NCBI GenBank assembly: GCA_902547535.1
Contig: CACCOB010000001.1
Span: 124,001-188,000 of the forward strand
DNA: 64,000 nucleotides
Origin: an uncultured Pelagibacteraceae bacterium
GTDB lineage: Bacteria > Pseudomonadota > Alphaproteobacteria > Pelagibacterales > Pelagibacteraceae
Reading direction: 5' to 3'
Under the pieces are notes generated by a model. The model saw only the letters and a list, made by a program, of their open reading frames with translations, was not told the DNA's origin and did not search any database. This document shows, piece after piece, positions 49,898 through 60,450 of this stretch. Within the stretch, counting starts at the first letter, position 1. Each line of letters begins with the position of its first letter. The position numbers and the translations under genes are program-made.

Positions 49898-52800
49898 TTT
49901 TCTTGAAGAGCTTTAACTTTAAGTTTTTTCCTCTTTAGAGCATTGATTGCTTCTAAAAATGAATATGCAGTAGACATATTCGTGCAATAAGGAATTTTAT
50001 TAGCTAAAGTCCCCCTTCTTAGTGCTCTTGCATCACTAATTCTATTTTCACTATTTCCGCCACCAGTATTAATTACCAATGAGATTTTTTTTGAATTAAG
50101 TACATCTACTATATGAGGTTTACCACTACTCACTTTATTAATTTTTCTGCATTTCATACCATTCTTAATTAAAATATCTGCAGTTCCTTTAGTTGCCGAT
50201 AGAGTAAATCCAAGTTTTAATAATCTCTGTGCAACGCCAACAATTTCTTGTTTATGAGAGTCTTTTACTGATAAAAATGCTAAACCTTTTGTAGGTAATG
50301 AATTTGCTGCAGCTATTTGACTTTTGGCTATTGCCATACCAAAGTCATCATCAAACCCCATCACTTCTCCAGTAGATTTCATTTCTGGTCCAAGTAATAG
50401 ATCGCTATCAGGAAATTTATTGAATGGAAATACTGCTTCTTTGACTGCAAATTTTTTATTGTTTTTATATTTTAATTTGTACTTTGAAAGTTTTTCTCCA
50501 GCCATTATTCTCGATGCAATTTTAGCTAGCGGAACACCATTAGCTTTTGAGACAAATGGAACTGTTCTGCTTGCTCTTGGGTTTACTTCTATTACAAATA
50601 TTTCATCCTTTTTTATTGCAAATTGAATATTTAAAAGCCCTTTAACTTTTAGTGCTAATGCTAATTTTCTAGTTTGGATTTTAATTTCTTTTAAAAGATT
50701 ATCTTTGATTGATACTGGAGGTAAACAACATGCTGAGTCCCCAGAATGAACTCCTGCTTCTTCAATGTGTTGCATAATACCTGCAACATAAACATCTTTT
50801 CCATCAGAGATAGCATCTACATCAACTTCCATTGCATGATCTATAAATTTATCAATTAAAATTGGATTTTGTTCTGAAGCTTTAAATGCTTCATTAATAA
50901 ATTTTTTAAGTTGGCTTTTATCATGAACTATTTCCATCGCTCTTCCACCCAAAACATACGAGGGTCTTACAACAACTGGAAGACCAATGTTTTCACTTAT
51001 TTTAATTGCTTGATCAAACTTGTTAGCAATACCACTTTTTGCTTGTTTTAAATTCAGTTTGTTTAATAGATCTCTGAAACGATCTCTATCTTCTGCTAAA
51101 TCAATTGAACCATATTGAGTACCAAGTATTGGTAATTTGTTTTCATGCAAAAATTTTGCTAATTTAATTGGAGTTTGACCTCCAAATTGAGCAATAACTC
51201 CAATCAAATTTCCTTTTGATTTTTCTTTAATAATAATATTTTGAACATATTCCTCTATAAGAGGCTCAAAGTATAATCTATCGCTTGTATCATAATCTGT
51301 CGAAACAGTTTCAGGATTGCAATTTACCATAATTGTTTCAAATCCAGCTTCCTTTAGAGAAAAACTTGCCTGACAACAGCAATAATCAAATTCTATTCCT
51401 TGACCAATTCTATTTGGACCTCCTCCAAGTATAATTATTTTCTTTTTATTACTAGGATCAGCCTCACACTCAGTATTCAACGCAAAATTTCTCTGATACG
51501 TTGAATACATATATGGAGTAAAAGATTTAAATTCTGCTGCGCAAGTGTCTACTTTTTTAAATACAGGCAAAACTTTAAGAGCAACTCTTTTTGATCTAAC
51601 TATTTTCTCTTTAATTCCTGTAAGTTTTGATAATTTTTTATCTGAAAAACCAATGGATTTAATTCTATTAAACTCATTGTATGTTTTTGGAATTCCTTTC
51701 TTAATTATATTTTTTTCTTCATAAACAAGATCTTTGATTTGATTTAAGAACCAGGGATCAACTTTAGATAGTTTATATATTGTGTTTAATGAAATATTTT
51801 TCCTAAAAGCTTCTCCAATTAATAATAGTCTATTTGGAATGCTAACTTTCAAATTTTTTAAAATATCTTTTTTTGAATAATTAAAAAAATTGTCCAGTCC
51901 TGATAATCCAGTTTCTAATGAAACCAAAGCTTTTTGAAAAGACTCTTTAAAGTTTCTACCAATTGCCATTGCCTCACCAACCGATCTCATTGAAGTTCCA
52001 AGCACAGCTTTGGTGTCAGAAAATTTCTCAAATGTAAATCTAGGTATTTTTGTAACCACATAATCGATGGTTGGTTCAAATGAAGCGGGTGTTACCTTTG
52101 TTATTTCATTTTTTAATTCATCAAGAGTATATCCAACTGCAAGTTTAGCAGCTACTTTTGCAATTGGAAAACCTGTGGCTTTAGAAGCTAGAGCTGAGGA
52201 TCTAGATACCCTTGGGTTCATCTCAATTATAACCATTCTTCCATTTCTAGGGTTAATTGCAAACTGTACATTTGATCCTCCAGTCTCAACCCCAATTTTT
52301 CTTAAACAAGCAATTGAGGCATTTCTCATGACTTGGTATTCTTTATCAGTGAGTGTCAATGCTGGAGCGACAGTAATTGAGTCTCCAGTATGTATTCCCA
52401 TTGGATCTACATTTTCTATAGAACAAATGATTATACAGTTGTCATTTTTATCTCTCACAACCTCCATTTCAAACTCTTTCCACCCCTCTAAAGACTCCTC
52501 TATTAAAACTTGATTTTGGGGTGACTCATTCATTCCATTTCTTACAAGTTTAAAAAATTCTTTTTTACTTTTTGCAATTCCTCCACCTAATCCACCTAAT
52601 GTGAATGAAGGTCTTATAATTGCAGGCAAACCAATTTCTCTTAAACATTTTGAGGCATCTTTGAAATTATTTATTATCCTTGACTTCGGCAAATCTAAAC
52701 CAATGTCAGACATATTTTTTCTGAATTTTTTCCGGTCCTCAGCGTTTTCAATTGCTTTTGATTTAGCTCCAATTAGTTCAATTTTATATTTTTTAAGTAG

Positions 52801-53118
52801 ACCAGCTTTTTCTGCACTTATTGCTAAATTTAAAGCTGTCTGGCCGCCCATAGTAGGAAGAATTGCATTAGGCTTTTCTTTTTTAATAACTTCTTCAAGA
52901 ACTTGAATTGTAATAGGCTCAATGTAAGTTTTATCAGCAACTCCAGGATCAGTCATAATAGTTGCAGGATTTGAATTTATTAATACTACTTCAAAATCTT
53001 CATCTTTAAGTGCTTTACATGCTTGTGTGCCAGAATAATCAAATTCACATGCTTGCCCAATTATTATTGGGCCTGCACCTATGACTAAAATTTTTTTAAT
53101 ATCTTTTCTTTTGGGCAT
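49894..53118 (-). CDS. carB: Carbamoyl-phosphate synthase large chain
   Basis: Makes carbamoyl phosphate for pyrimidines and arginine. The 1074-aa protein has two duplicated ATP-grasp halves, each with the glycine-rich loop ([14 protein letters not shown] and [14 protein letters not shown]) and the Glu/Asn metal site ([20 protein letters not shown] and [20 protein letters not shown]), followed by an MGS-like regulatory domain at the C terminus. It overlaps carA by 23 nt. Confidence 0.97.
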   Translation of the reverse strand: MPKRKDIKKILVIGAGPIIIGQACEFDYSGTQACKALKDEDFEVVLINSNPATIMTDPGVADKTYIEPITIQVLEEVIKKEKPNAILPTMGGQTALNLAISAEKAGLLKKYKIELIGAKSKAIENAEDRKKFRKNMSDIGLDLPKSRIINNFKDASKCLREIGLPAIIRPSFTLGGLGGGIAKSKKEFFKLVRNGMNESPQNQVLIEESLEGWKEFEMEVVRDKNDNCIIICSIENVDPMGIHTGDSITVAPALTLTDKEYQVMRNASIACLRKIGVETGGSNVQFAINPRNGRMVIIEMNPRVSRSSALASKATGFPIAKVAAKLAVGYTLDELKNEITKVTPASFEPTIDYVVTKIPRFTFEKFSDTKAVLGTSMRSVGEAMAIGRNFKESFQKALVSLETGLSGLDNFFNYSKKDILKNLKVSIPNRLLLIGEAFRKNISLNTIYKLSKVDPWFLNQIKDLVYEEKNIIKKGIPKTYNEFNRIKSIGFSDKKLSKLTGIKEKIVRSKRVALKVLPVFKKVDTCAAEFKSFTPYMYSTYQRNFALNTECEADPSNKKKIIILGGGPNRIGQGIEFDYCCCQASFSLKEAGFETIMVNCNPETVSTDYDTSDRLYFEPLIEEYVQNIIIKEKSKGNLIGVIAQFGGQTPIKLAKFLHENKLPILGTQYGSIDLAEDRDRFRDLLNKLNLKQAKSGIANKFDQAIKISENIGLPVVVRPSYVLGGRAMEIVHDKSQLKKFINEAFKASEQNPILIDKFIDHAMEVDVDAISDGKDVYVAGIMQHIEEAGVHSGDSACCLPPVSIKDNLLKEIKIQTRKLALALKVKGLLNIQFAIKKDEIFVIEVNPRASRTVPFVSKANGVPLAKIASRIMAGEKLSKYKLKYKNNKKFAVKEAVFPFNKFPDSDLLLGPEMKSTGEVMGFDDDFGMAIAKSQIAAANSLPTKGLAFLSVKDSHKQEIVGVAQRLLKLGFTLSATKGTADILIKNGMKCRKINKVSSGKPHIVDVLNSKKISLVINTGGGNSENRISDARALRRGTLANKIPYCTNMSTAYSFLEAINALKRKKLKVKALQEN

Positions 53119-54289
53119 ATTTTTTTATATCTTGAATAAAGTTGTTAAATAAATATTGACTATCTTGTGGCCCAGGATTTGCTTCAGGGTGATATTGAAC
53201 TGAAAAAACTGGTCTATTTTTTAATCTTATTCCCTCAATTGTATTATCAAAAAGTGACTTATGAGTTATTTGAATTTTTTTAGATAAACTTTTTTCTATT
53301 ACAACGAAACCGTGATTTTGACTTGTAATCTCAACTTTATTGTTAATTAAATTTTTTACTGGATGATTTGCTCCCCTGTGGCCTAACTTCATTTTTTTTG
53401 TTTTAGCATTTAATGCTAAAGCTAAAATTTGATGACCCAAGCAGATCCCAAAAATTGGATAATTCCACTTTATTAATTTTTGTATAGTTTTAATAGCATA
53501 TATTCCAGTTGCAGCTGGATCTCCTGGGCCATTTGATAAAAAAATTCCATCAGGACTAAGTTTTATAATTTCTTCAGCAGTTGTTTTACAAGAAACAACT
53601 TTTACATCACAATTATAATCAGAAAAATATCTTAAAATATTTTTTTTTATTCCATAATCAATCGCAACTATCTTAAATATCTTTTTGTTATTTTTTTTGT
53701 ATCCAGTCTCTTTTCTCCAAGTTTTAAAACCTTTCCATGAGTAAGTTTTTTTTGTTGATACTTCTTTTGCAAGATCCAGACCATTTAGACCAGGCCATTT
53801 AATTGAGTAATTAATTAATTTTTTTATATTAAATTTGCCTCTTTTATTATTTGAGATTGTTCCTTTTGGGGCACCTTTATCCCTTATAAAATTTGTTAAA
53901 CTTCTTGTGTCTAGTCCAGTTAAACCAACTATTTTATTTTTTTTAAGCCATTCATCTAACGTTCTTAAAGATCTGTAATTTGAGGGAGAAGTAATCTCTG
54001 AATTAAATATAGCACCCTTTGCCCAAACTTTGTCTGATTCCAAATCCTCATTGTTAGTTCCAACATTTCCAATATGAGGGAATGTAAAGTTAATAATTTG
54101 TCCAGCATATGAAGGGTCAGATATAATTTCCTGATATCCAGTTAAAGAAGTGTTAAAACAAACCTCTCCGGTTGCTGTACCTTGATATCCAAGACCAATG
54201 CCCTTGAAAACTATCTTATTATCTAGAACTAAAATACCTGTTGGAAATTGATGTTTAATTGCAATTTTATTTTTTTGTTTTTTGTTCAA
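53096..54289 (-). CDS. carA: Carbamoyl-phosphate synthase small chain
   Basis: Glutamine amidotransferase subunit that feeds ammonia to CarB. The triad is in [14 protein letters not shown] (nucleophilic Cys) and [13 protein letters not shown] (His, Glu). Length 397 aa is usual. The start is TTG at 54289: the preceding in-frame codon is a stop (TAA) and no ATG lies before the conserved [16 protein letters not shown] block. A 12-bp palindrome and a promoter lie just upstream. Confidence 0.95.
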   Translation of the reverse strand: MNKKQKNKIAIKHQFPTGILVLDNKIVFKGIGLGYQGTATGEVCFNTSLTGYQEIISDPSYAGQIINFTFPHIGNVGTNNEDLESDKVWAKGAIFNSEITSPSNYRSLRTLDEWLKKNKIVGLTGLDTRSLTNFIRDKGAPKGTISNNKRGKFNIKKLINYSIKWPGLNGLDLAKEVSTKKTYSWKGFKTWRKETGYKKNNKKIFKIVAIDYGIKKNILRYFSDYNCDVKVVSCKTTAEEIIKLSPDGIFLSNGPGDPAATGIYAIKTIQKLIKWNYPIFGICLGHQILALALNAKTKKMKLGHRGANHPVKNLINNKVEITSQNHGFVVIEKSLSKKIQITHKSLFDNTIEGIRLKNRPVFSVQYHPEANPGPQDSQYLFNNFIQDIKKYAQKKRY

Positions 54290-54293
54290 TTAC

Positions 54294-54305
54294 AACTCAT
54301 GAGTT
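54294..54305. promoter_or_regulatory. Perfect 12-bp palindrome at carA transcription start
   Basis: AACTCATGAGTT is a perfect palindrome 4 bp before the carA start codon, overlapping the predicted start of transcription. It is a candidate operator for carAB; no regulator is identified. Confidence 0.35.
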
Positions 54306-54310
54306 AAAGG

Positions 54311-54339
54311 TCTATACAATAAAACCTTTTTTTGCGCAA
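54311..54339 (-). promoter_or_regulatory. Predicted carAB promoter
   Basis: On the minus strand TTGCGC (54334-54339) is followed by 17 bp and TATAGA (54311-54316). The -10 matches 4 of 6 consensus bases and the -35 3 of 6. It predicts a start near 54304 and a leader of about 15 nt. Confidence 0.33.
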
Positions 54340-54414
54340 CATATGTAATGTATATTTTGTAAAAAAACTTTTTTTCTTTTTGAAGAATATTTTTTCATGC
54401 GTTAAAATTATACT

Positions 54415-54879
54415 ATGAGCTTGAGGGAAAAAATTGAAACAGACTACAAAAGCGCTTTAAAAGCGAAAGATAAAAATAAAATATCAACTTATAGGTTAAT
54501 TTTATCAGGAATTAAGGATTTAGATATTAACAATAGATCTCAAACAGAGAAAAAAGAAACTAATGATGAAGATATAAAAAAGCTTTTAAAGAAAATGATA
54601 AAGCAAAGATCCGAATCAATAGAAATGTATAAAAAAAATAATAGAATAGATTTACAAGAAGTAGAGGAGAAAGAAGTGGAGGTAATAGGTCAATATTTAC
54701 CACAACAACTTAGCGATGATGATACTAAAAAGCTATGTTCTGAGATCATCAGTTCTACTGGAGCGAGTTCAATAAAAGACATGGGAAAAGTGATGGGTGA
54801 ATTAAAAAAAAATAATGCTGATAGGATTGATTTCTCTAAAGCTGGAACAATGATAAAAGAATTGCTCAACCAAAAATGA
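54415..54879 (+). CDS. YqeY/GatB-domain protein
   Basis: A 154-aa helical protein of the YqeY family, which shares a domain with GatB, the tRNA amidotransferase subunit. Blocks TYRLILSGIKDLDI, DIKKLLKKMIKQRSESIEMY and IGQYLPQQLSDDD are typical, as is the end ADRIDFSKAGTMIKELLNQ. In many proteobacteria yqeY lies directly before dnaG and rpoD, as here; it overlaps dnaG by 4 nt. The molecular role is uncertain. Confidence 0.9.
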   Translation: MSLREKIETDYKSALKAKDKNKISTYRLILSGIKDLDINNRSQTEKKETNDEDIKKLLKKMIKQRSESIEMYKKNNRIDLQEVEEKEVEVIGQYLPQQLSDDDTKKLCSEIISSTGASSIKDMGKVMGELKKNNADRIDFSKAGTMIKELLNQK

Positions 54880-56651
54880 AGTATCCAAAAGAGTATTTAG
54901 ATGAAATAAAAACAAGACTAAAAGTTTCGACAGTTGTATCTAAAACTGTAAATTTAAAAAAAAGAGGCAAAGAATATGTAGGATTATCTCCATTTAAAAC
55001 TGAAAAAACTCCATCTTTTACTGTAAATGATGAAAAGGAGTTTTATCATTGTTTTAGTACTGCAGAACACGGAAATATTTTTGATTTTGTAATGAAAACA
55101 CAAAATTTAAAATTTGGGGAAGCTGTTAAGTCACTTGCAAATCTTGCAGGAATGAGACCTTATACTTTTTCTAAAGAAGATGAGATTAGAGAGAAAAAAT
55201 GGAATAATTATAAGTCTATATTCAATAAATATGTAGATCATTATCATAACGAGTTGTTAAAAAATTCAAATTCTATTTTGGCTAAAGATTACCTCAAAAA
55301 AAGAGGTTTAACTAAAAAAGAAGTTCAAAAATTTAAGATTGGATTTGAAACTAATGACTTAACTTTCCAAGAAAATATTTTTAAAGAATTTAAAGAAAAT
55401 GAAATCAAGGATACCGGACTGTTTTATTTTGATGAAAATAAAAAAAAATATGTTTCAAGGTTTAGAGAAAGAGTAATATTCCCGATAAAAAATATTTCTG
55501 GTGATCCCATTGCTGTTGGTGGAAGAATATTAAATGATAATAAATACTTTGCAAAGTATATAAATTCTCCTGAAACTCCCTTTTTTAAAAAAGGATCTAA
55601 TCTCTTTAATTTGGACTTCGCGCGTAAATTATCAAATAACCTAAATAATATTTTTTTGGTTGAAGGTTATATGGATGTGATTGGATTAAGTAAAAATAAA
55701 ATAGATAATGTTGTTGCTAATCTAGGTACATCATTGACGAATAGGCAAATTTTAACTTTAAATCAGTTTTTTGATGAAGTAATCATATGTTTTGATGGCG
55801 ATGATAGTGGTTATAAAGCTGCATTAAGAGCAGCAGAAAATTCTATAATTGAATTAAAACCTGAGAAAAAAATTTCTTTTCTATTTTTGCCTAATAACCA
55901 TGATCCAGACAGCTTTGTAAATCAGAAGGGTAAAGATTTCTTTTTAGAATTTTCTCATGGAAATTCAGTTTCTATTCATAAATTTATATTTAATCACTAT
56001 TTTAAAAATATGGATGATAGCCCATCTTCCAAAGCTATTTTTGAAAAAAGATTAAGATCAGTTTCCTCAACTATTAAAGACGAATTTATTAGAAAATATG
56101 TTCTCGAATATTTTCTAGAGAAAATTTCAGAATTAACCCCAAACACAAACCAAAAATATAAAAACAATTACTCAAAAACTATAAAATCACTTAAATCTAC
56201 ACAAAACTATTACAATGAAACTAAGTCCTTAAAAACAATAGATCTCAAAGAGTTCTCATTTTTGTATATTTTATTGAAAAAACCAGAGCTAATAAAAAAT
56301 AACTTTAATTTAATAGAAAATGTAAAATTATTTAGTAGTGAAAATAAATTATTATTTAGTGAAATTCTATCTCAATTGAAAAACTTTGAAAATACAGATA
56401 TTGAAAATTTAAATGTTGATCAGAATTTAATAGCAAGAGTCTTAAAATATGCATCGATCAAGCATATTATGGTTCAAAACTTTAACGATGATGAAAAAAT
56501 AATTGAAATCTTATCTGAGCTTATTAGAGATTTGAAAAATTATGAATTAGAAATAAGAATAGAGGAATTAGAATCAAGATTTTCTAGGGATTTAAGCGAA
56601 GTCACATTTAATGAGCTAAAAGAGCTTAAAAAGCTACAAAAAATCAATTAA
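54876..56651 (+). CDS. dnaG: DNA primase with degenerate zinc-binding motif
   Basis: Synthesises RNA primers at the replication fork. The N-terminal domain keeps the fold of the zinc-ribbon (GLSPFKTEKTPSFTVNDEK) but the Zn ligands C-x2-H...C-x2-C read Ser38, Lys41, Cys59 and Thr62, so zinc binding is unlikely. The TOPRIM core is intact: VEGYMDVIGL and IICFDGDDSGYKAALRA. A short C-terminal helical domain for DnaB contact follows. Length 591 aa is normal. Starts overlapping yqeY and is followed after 64 bp by rpoD. Confidence 0.95.
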   Translation: MKYPKEYLDEIKTRLKVSTVVSKTVNLKKRGKEYVGLSPFKTEKTPSFTVNDEKEFYHCFSTAEHGNIFDFVMKTQNLKFGEAVKSLANLAGMRPYTFSKEDEIREKKWNNYKSIFNKYVDHYHNELLKNSNSILAKDYLKKRGLTKKEVQKFKIGFETNDLTFQENIFKEFKENEIKDTGLFYFDENKKKYVSRFRERVIFPIKNISGDPIAVGGRILNDNKYFAKYINSPETPFFKKGSNLFNLDFARKLSNNLNNIFLVEGYMDVIGLSKNKIDNVVANLGTSLTNRQILTLNQFFDEVIICFDGDDSGYKAALRAAENSIIELKPEKKISFLFLPNNHDPDSFVNQKGKDFFLEFSHGNSVSIHKFIFNHYFKNMDDSPSSKAIFEKRLRSVSSTIKDEFIRKYVLEYFLEKISELTPNTNQKYKNNYSKTIKSLKSTQNYYNETKSLKTIDLKEFSFLYILLKKPELIKNNFNLIENVKLFSSENKLLFSEILSQLKNFENTDIENLNVDQNLIARVLKYASIKHIMVQNFNDDEKIIEILSELIRDLKNYELEIRIEELESRFSRDLSEVTFNELKELKKLQKIN

Positions 56652-56715
56652 ATTATAATCAGAATCCAATAGATTTTTTTAATTTTCGCATTATATACAT
56701 TTTAACTTTTTTATT

Positions 56716-58554
56716 GTGGAACGTATAATTACTAAATCATTCGCTAGATTAATGGGCAGAGGTGTCCATAGAGGTTTTATAACTTATGAGGAATTAAATA
56801 AATCTCTTGGAAAAAGAAACTTATCTAATGAAAACTTAGAACAAGCTTTCATACATATCTTAGATGAAAATATAATATTAGTTGAAAAAAAAGCAGATTT
56901 TAAAATTCTTAGAAAAAAAGATAGTGGAGGAAAAGACGAGGGTAAGTCTATTGAAAAAAGTGATGATCCTATAAGAATGTATCTTAGAGAAATGGGGGGA
57001 GTAGAACTTCTTTCAAGAGAGGGTGAAATTGCTATTGCAAAAAGAATTGAGGCTGGAAAAGATGTCATGCTTAACGCGTTATCTCAGAGCCCAATAACTG
57101 CACAACAGTTTTTCGAGTGGAATACAAAACTTCAAAATGATGAAATTCTGGTCAGAGAAATCATTGATATCGATACTAATTATATGGAAGATGAGGATAC
57201 TGGACAAAGTGCAAAGCAAAAAAAGTCAGATGATAAAAATGATAGTCAAAGTGATGAAGAAAGCAGTAATAGCGCTGAAGATGATGAATTCAACCCAACA
57301 TTGGCTGCAATGGAAACTGAGATAAAACCAAAAGTTTTACAAACAGTTTACAGTTTGACGAAGGATTACAATAAACTAATTAAATACCAAAAAGAAAAAT
57401 TGGATTGTATTCTGAATTTAAAACAGTTTACATCCTCAAAAGAAAAAAATTATAAAAAAATAGTTGAAGACATTATAGAAAATATTAAAACTCTTCAATT
57501 GTCACCATCAGTTTTAGAAGAATTAGTTCAGCGACATTATGTAGAAAATCGTAAAATATTATCTTTAGAAGGCAATCTTTTAAGACTTGCTATGAATGAA
57601 AAAATTTCTAGGGATGAGTTTATAAAATTTTATGTTGGTAATGAAATAAACCCAAATTTAAAAAATTTTCTTGATACAAATGATGTTTGGAAAAAATTTT
57701 TTCAAAAGTATAAATCTGAATTTCAAAATATAAGAGACAGACTAGTAGAGACAAGTCATAAGTTAGGTATTTCTGTAACAGAATATAAATCAATGGTTAG
57801 CAGAATTCAAAAGGGAGAAAAGGAATCTAGAATTGCAAAGAAGGAGATGGTTGAGGCTAACTTAAGATTAGTTATTTCGATAGCTAAAAAATATACAAAT
57901 AGAGGTCTTCAATTTTTAGATCTCATTCAAGAAGGCAATATAGGATTAATGAAGGCAGTTGATAAATTTGAGTATAGAAGGGGTTACAAATTTTCTACTT
58001 ATGCAACATGGTGGATAAGACAAGCGATAACAAGATCTATTGCTGATCAAGCAAGGACTATCAGAATTCCAGTTCATATGATTGAAACAATTAATAAAAT
58101 TGTTAGAACACAAAGACTAATTTTGAGTGAATTTGGAAGAGAAGCAACACCAGAAGAACTTGCAAAAAAATTAAGAATGCCATTAGAAAAAGTTAGAAAA
58201 GTGTTAAAAATATCTAAAGAGCCCGTATCACTAGAAAAACCTGTGGGTGACGAGGAGGATAGTAGTTTAGGAGACTTCATTGAAGATACCAAAGCCCTAG
58301 CGCCTTTAGAGCAAGCAATTAAGTCCAATTTAAGTGAAGCAACAACTAAAATACTATCTACACTTACTCCAAGAGAAGAAAGAGTTTTAAGAATGAGATT
58401 TGGTGTTGGAATGAACACAGATCATACTTTAGAAGAAGTCGGTTTACAATTTTCAGTAACAAGAGAGAGAATTAGACAAATTGAGGCTAAAGCATTAAGA
58501 AAATTAAAGCATCCTAGCAGATCTAAGCAATTGAAAAGTTTTCTAGAAAGTTAG
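56716..58554 (+). CDS. rpoD: RNA polymerase primary sigma factor (sigma-70)
   Basis: Housekeeping sigma factor. Region 1.1 is at the N terminus (TYEELNKSL); region 1.2 is [21 protein letters not shown]; an acidic non-conserved insert lies around residues 155-195; regions 2.1-2.4 include [19 protein letters not shown] and [19 protein letters not shown]; region 3 follows; and region 4 has [14 protein letters not shown] and [18 protein letters not shown]. Length 612 aa. The start is GTG at 56716; no ATG lies upstream in frame before the promoter region. It is followed 7 nt later by a tRNA gene. Confidence 0.96.
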   Translation: MERIITKSFARLMGRGVHRGFITYEELNKSLGKRNLSNENLEQAFIHILDENIILVEKKADFKILRKKDSGGKDEGKSIEKSDDPIRMYLREMGGVELLSREGEIAIAKRIEAGKDVMLNALSQSPITAQQFFEWNTKLQNDEILVREIIDIDTNYMEDEDTGQSAKQKKSDDKNDSQSDEESSNSAEDDEFNPTLAAMETEIKPKVLQTVYSLTKDYNKLIKYQKEKLDCILNLKQFTSSKEKNYKKIVEDIIENIKTLQLSPSVLEELVQRHYVENRKILSLEGNLLRLAMNEKISRDEFIKFYVGNEINPNLKNFLDTNDVWKKFFQKYKSEFQNIRDRLVETSHKLGISVTEYKSMVSRIQKGEKESRIAKKEMVEANLRLVISIAKKYTNRGLQFLDLIQEGNIGLMKAVDKFEYRRGYKFSTYATWWIRQAITRSIADQARTIRIPVHMIETINKIVRTQRLILSEFGREATPEELAKKLRMPLEKVRKVLKISKEPVSLEKPVGDEEDSSLGDFIEDTKALAPLEQAIKSNLSEATTKILSTLTPREERVLRMRFGVGMNTDHTLEEVGLQFSVTRERIRQIEAKALRKLKHPSRSKQLKSFLES

Positions 58555-58561
58555 ATCGTCA

Positions 58562-58636
58562 GGGCCGTTAGCTCAATAGTAGAGTACTGCATTGACATTG
58601 CAGGGGTAGTTGGAGCGTAACCAACACGGCCCACCA
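58562..58636 (+). tRNA. tRNA-Val (anticodon GAC) with aberrant loops
   Basis: The cloverleaf is well paired: acceptor GGGCCGT/ACGGCCC, D-stem GCTC/GAGT, anticodon stem CTGCA/TGCAG with loop TTGACAT (anticodon GAC), T-stem GTTGG/CCAAC, discriminator A and encoded CCA. But the T-loop reads AGCGTAA instead of TTCRANN, and the D-loop AATAGTA has a single G, so the usual elbow contacts G18-Psi55 and T54-A58 are missing or altered. It lies 7 nt after the rpoD stop and is probably co-transcribed. Confidence 0.8.
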
Positions 58637-58690
58637 AATAGAAATATATGGTATTAGATATAAATAAATAATCTTGTATTTTAAGTTCCT

Positions 58691-59587
58691 ATGAATTCTC
58701 ATAAATTAAAAGTTGTTTTTGGAGGTTGTGCGAGAGATTGTGCAAAATATTTACCAAAGACATTAGAAAATATTAAATTTTATTCTTCTCTATTTAAGGA
58801 GAGTTATACGATAATAGTCGAAAATGGATCAAAGGATAACACCAAAGAAATTCTAAAAAAAAATAAAAATTGTAATAATTTTTTTTTGTTTCGAGAGGAT
58901 ATAAATAAACTACCCTATAGAGGTCAAAGATTAGAATTTTCAAGAAATTTAATAATTGAAACTATAAAAAATAATTCAAAATTAAAAAATTGTGATCTTT
59001 TTATAATGATGGACCTTGACGATATGGGTAATTATAAAATTGAAGAAAAAAATATTATAAGTTCATTGAATTTCCTTTTTTCCGATGAAAAAAACGGAGC
59101 AGTATTTGCGAATCAGCTTGGAACTTATTATGATATGTGGACACTTAGAGACGACAAATATTGTAAAGATGACTTTTGGGGAGAGGTATTAAAGTTACTA
59201 ATTAAAAATAAAAATTCACATGAGGATATATCAATTGAAAATTTTAAAAGAGCTGAAAATGAATTTATAAACAAAAAGACTATTTCATTTAAAAAAGAAC
59301 ATCCTCCAATATTAGTAAATTCTGCCTTTGGTGGTTTTGGTATATATAAAATGAAATATGTTTTGCAAAATAAAAATAAATACTTAGGCACTCAACTTAT
59401 CGAATTAATTTCTAAGGATGGAAAAAAATTTCAATTGAAATATCAAAAATGTGAACATGTAAACTTTAACACGGGATTAGTAAATCAAAATTTGAAGTTA
59501 TATATTTTACCATATTTAATCAATAGAGGATTTGAGGAGAACTTTTTTCCACCTCAGGTAGCTTTAAACTTTATAATAAAAAATTAA
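58691..59587 (+). CDS. Probable GT-A-fold glycosyltransferase
   Basis: A 298-aa protein. The N-terminal part resembles nucleotide-diphospho-sugar transferases: VVFGGCARDCAKYLPKTLENI, then YTIIVENGSKDNTKEIL and a DxD-like metal motif in LFIMMDLDDMGNY near residue 110. The specific family is not identified; it looks like a GT involved in surface glycan. It sits between two tRNA genes with a methyltransferase-like gene, a position suggesting an accessory insertion. Confidence 0.62.
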   Translation: MNSHKLKVVFGGCARDCAKYLPKTLENIKFYSSLFKESYTIIVENGSKDNTKEILKKNKNCNNFFLFREDINKLPYRGQRLEFSRNLIIETIKNNSKLKNCDLFIMMDLDDMGNYKIEEKNIISSLNFLFSDEKNGAVFANQLGTYYDMWTLRDDKYCKDDFWGEVLKLLIKNKNSHEDISIENFKRAENEFINKKTISFKKEHPPILVNSAFGGFGIYKMKYVLQNKNKYLGTQLIELISKDGKKFQLKYQKCEHVNFNTGLVNQNLKLYILPYLINRGFEENFFPPQVALNFIIKN

Positions 59588-59638
59588 ATTAAATAAAATA
59601 ATTGTCATAGTAAAAAATATCTGTAATAGTTTTTTAGA

Positions 59639-60310
59639 ATGTCAGAAAATAATTTTTATAGTTTCTTTGAGCAAATATCGTCTAAATTAGGAGTGAGAGA
59701 AAGATCATTTAGAAAAATATTTAATTACCTAGACAAAATGCCGGACCCTATTATTATTGTTGAGACTGGATGTTTAAGAATAAAAGATAATTTTTCAGGA
59801 GATGGACAAAGTACATTACTTTTTGATAAATATGCCCAGCATAGATCAAATGGATCAAAAGTTTATACAGTAGATATAAATCCTGATGCTACTAAAATTT
59901 GTGAAGAAGTAGTTTCAAAAAATGTTTCAATAACGACTGGGGATAGTGTTAAATATTTAAATGAATTAAGTAAGAAATTTAATGAAGATAAAATAAAAGT
60001 CTCTTTCTTTTATTTAGATAGTTTTGATGTAGATTGGAGATCGCCTGAACCGTCATGTGAACACCACCTTAAAGAATTAACAAGTATTAAAAATATTTTA
60101 TACAAAGATACTCTAGTAGTCGTCGATGACTCCCCAATCATTGGTTATTTAGAACAAAGAAAAGAGGGAATTTTAGATTTAGTCCCGTTTGGTTTGGTAC
60201 CCAAGCCTACAATTTCTGGCAAAGGTACGCTAGTCCATCAATATGCTATGGATACTGGTGCAAAGTTATTATATTCTAATTATCAAAGTGGTTGGATAGG
60301 TTTCAATTAA
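59639..60310 (+). CDS. Class I SAM-dependent methyltransferase-like protein
   Basis: A 223-aa protein of the Methyltransf_24-like group. Visible signatures are IIIVETGCLRIKDN near the SAM site, SKVYTVDINPDATKICEEV (second strand with the acidic ribose-binding residue), a DSFDVDW block and LVVVDDSPIIGYL. Catalytic target is unknown; neighbours suggest surface sugar or lipid modification. No signal peptide is visible. Confidence 0.65.
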   Translation: MSENNFYSFFEQISSKLGVRERSFRKIFNYLDKMPDPIIIVETGCLRIKDNFSGDGQSTLLFDKYAQHRSNGSKVYTVDINPDATKICEEVVSKNVSITTGDSVKYLNELSKKFNEDKIKVSFFYLDSFDVDWRSPEPSCEHHLKELTSIKNILYKDTLVVVDDSPIIGYLEQRKEGILDLVPFGLVPKPTISGKGTLVHQYAMDTGAKLLYSNYQSGWIGFN

Positions 60311-60368
60311 TTTATAAATTTGATGTCTTGTATGATAATAGAAAGTGTTATAACAAATCATTTATTTT

Positions 60369-60445
60369 GGGCCTGTAGCTCAGTTGGTTAGAGCAGTACA
60401 CTCATAATGTATTGGTCCCAGGTTCGAGTCCTGGCGGGCCCACCA
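60369..60445 (+). tRNA. tRNA with CAU anticodon, probably tRNA-Ile2
   Basis: Complete cloverleaf: acceptor GGGCCTG pairs with CGGGCCC (one G-U), anticodon loop CTCATAA gives CAT, T-loop GGTTCGAGTCC is canonical, discriminator A and CCA are encoded. CAU is read by initiator Met, elongator Met or lysidine-modified Ile2. The acceptor C4-G69 and C5-G68 pairs are those used by TilS in E. coli, favouring Ile2 (inference). It converges on mlaC, 5 nt away. Confidence 0.85.
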
Positions 60446-60450
60446 TTAAC

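Noticed and set aside
52067-52513. 148-aa plus-strand frame inside carB
   Set aside because: It is the reverse shadow of a strongly conserved carB ATP-grasp domain and shows no protein-like motif.
54306-54331. AAAGGT...ACCTTT hairpin followed by T's, seen as a terminator
   Set aside because: It lies between divergent genes and overlaps a promoter, so a terminator there makes little sense; the stem is only 6 bp.
58074-58418. 114-aa minus-strand frame inside rpoD
   Set aside because: Antisense of sigma regions 3-4; no homology-like features.
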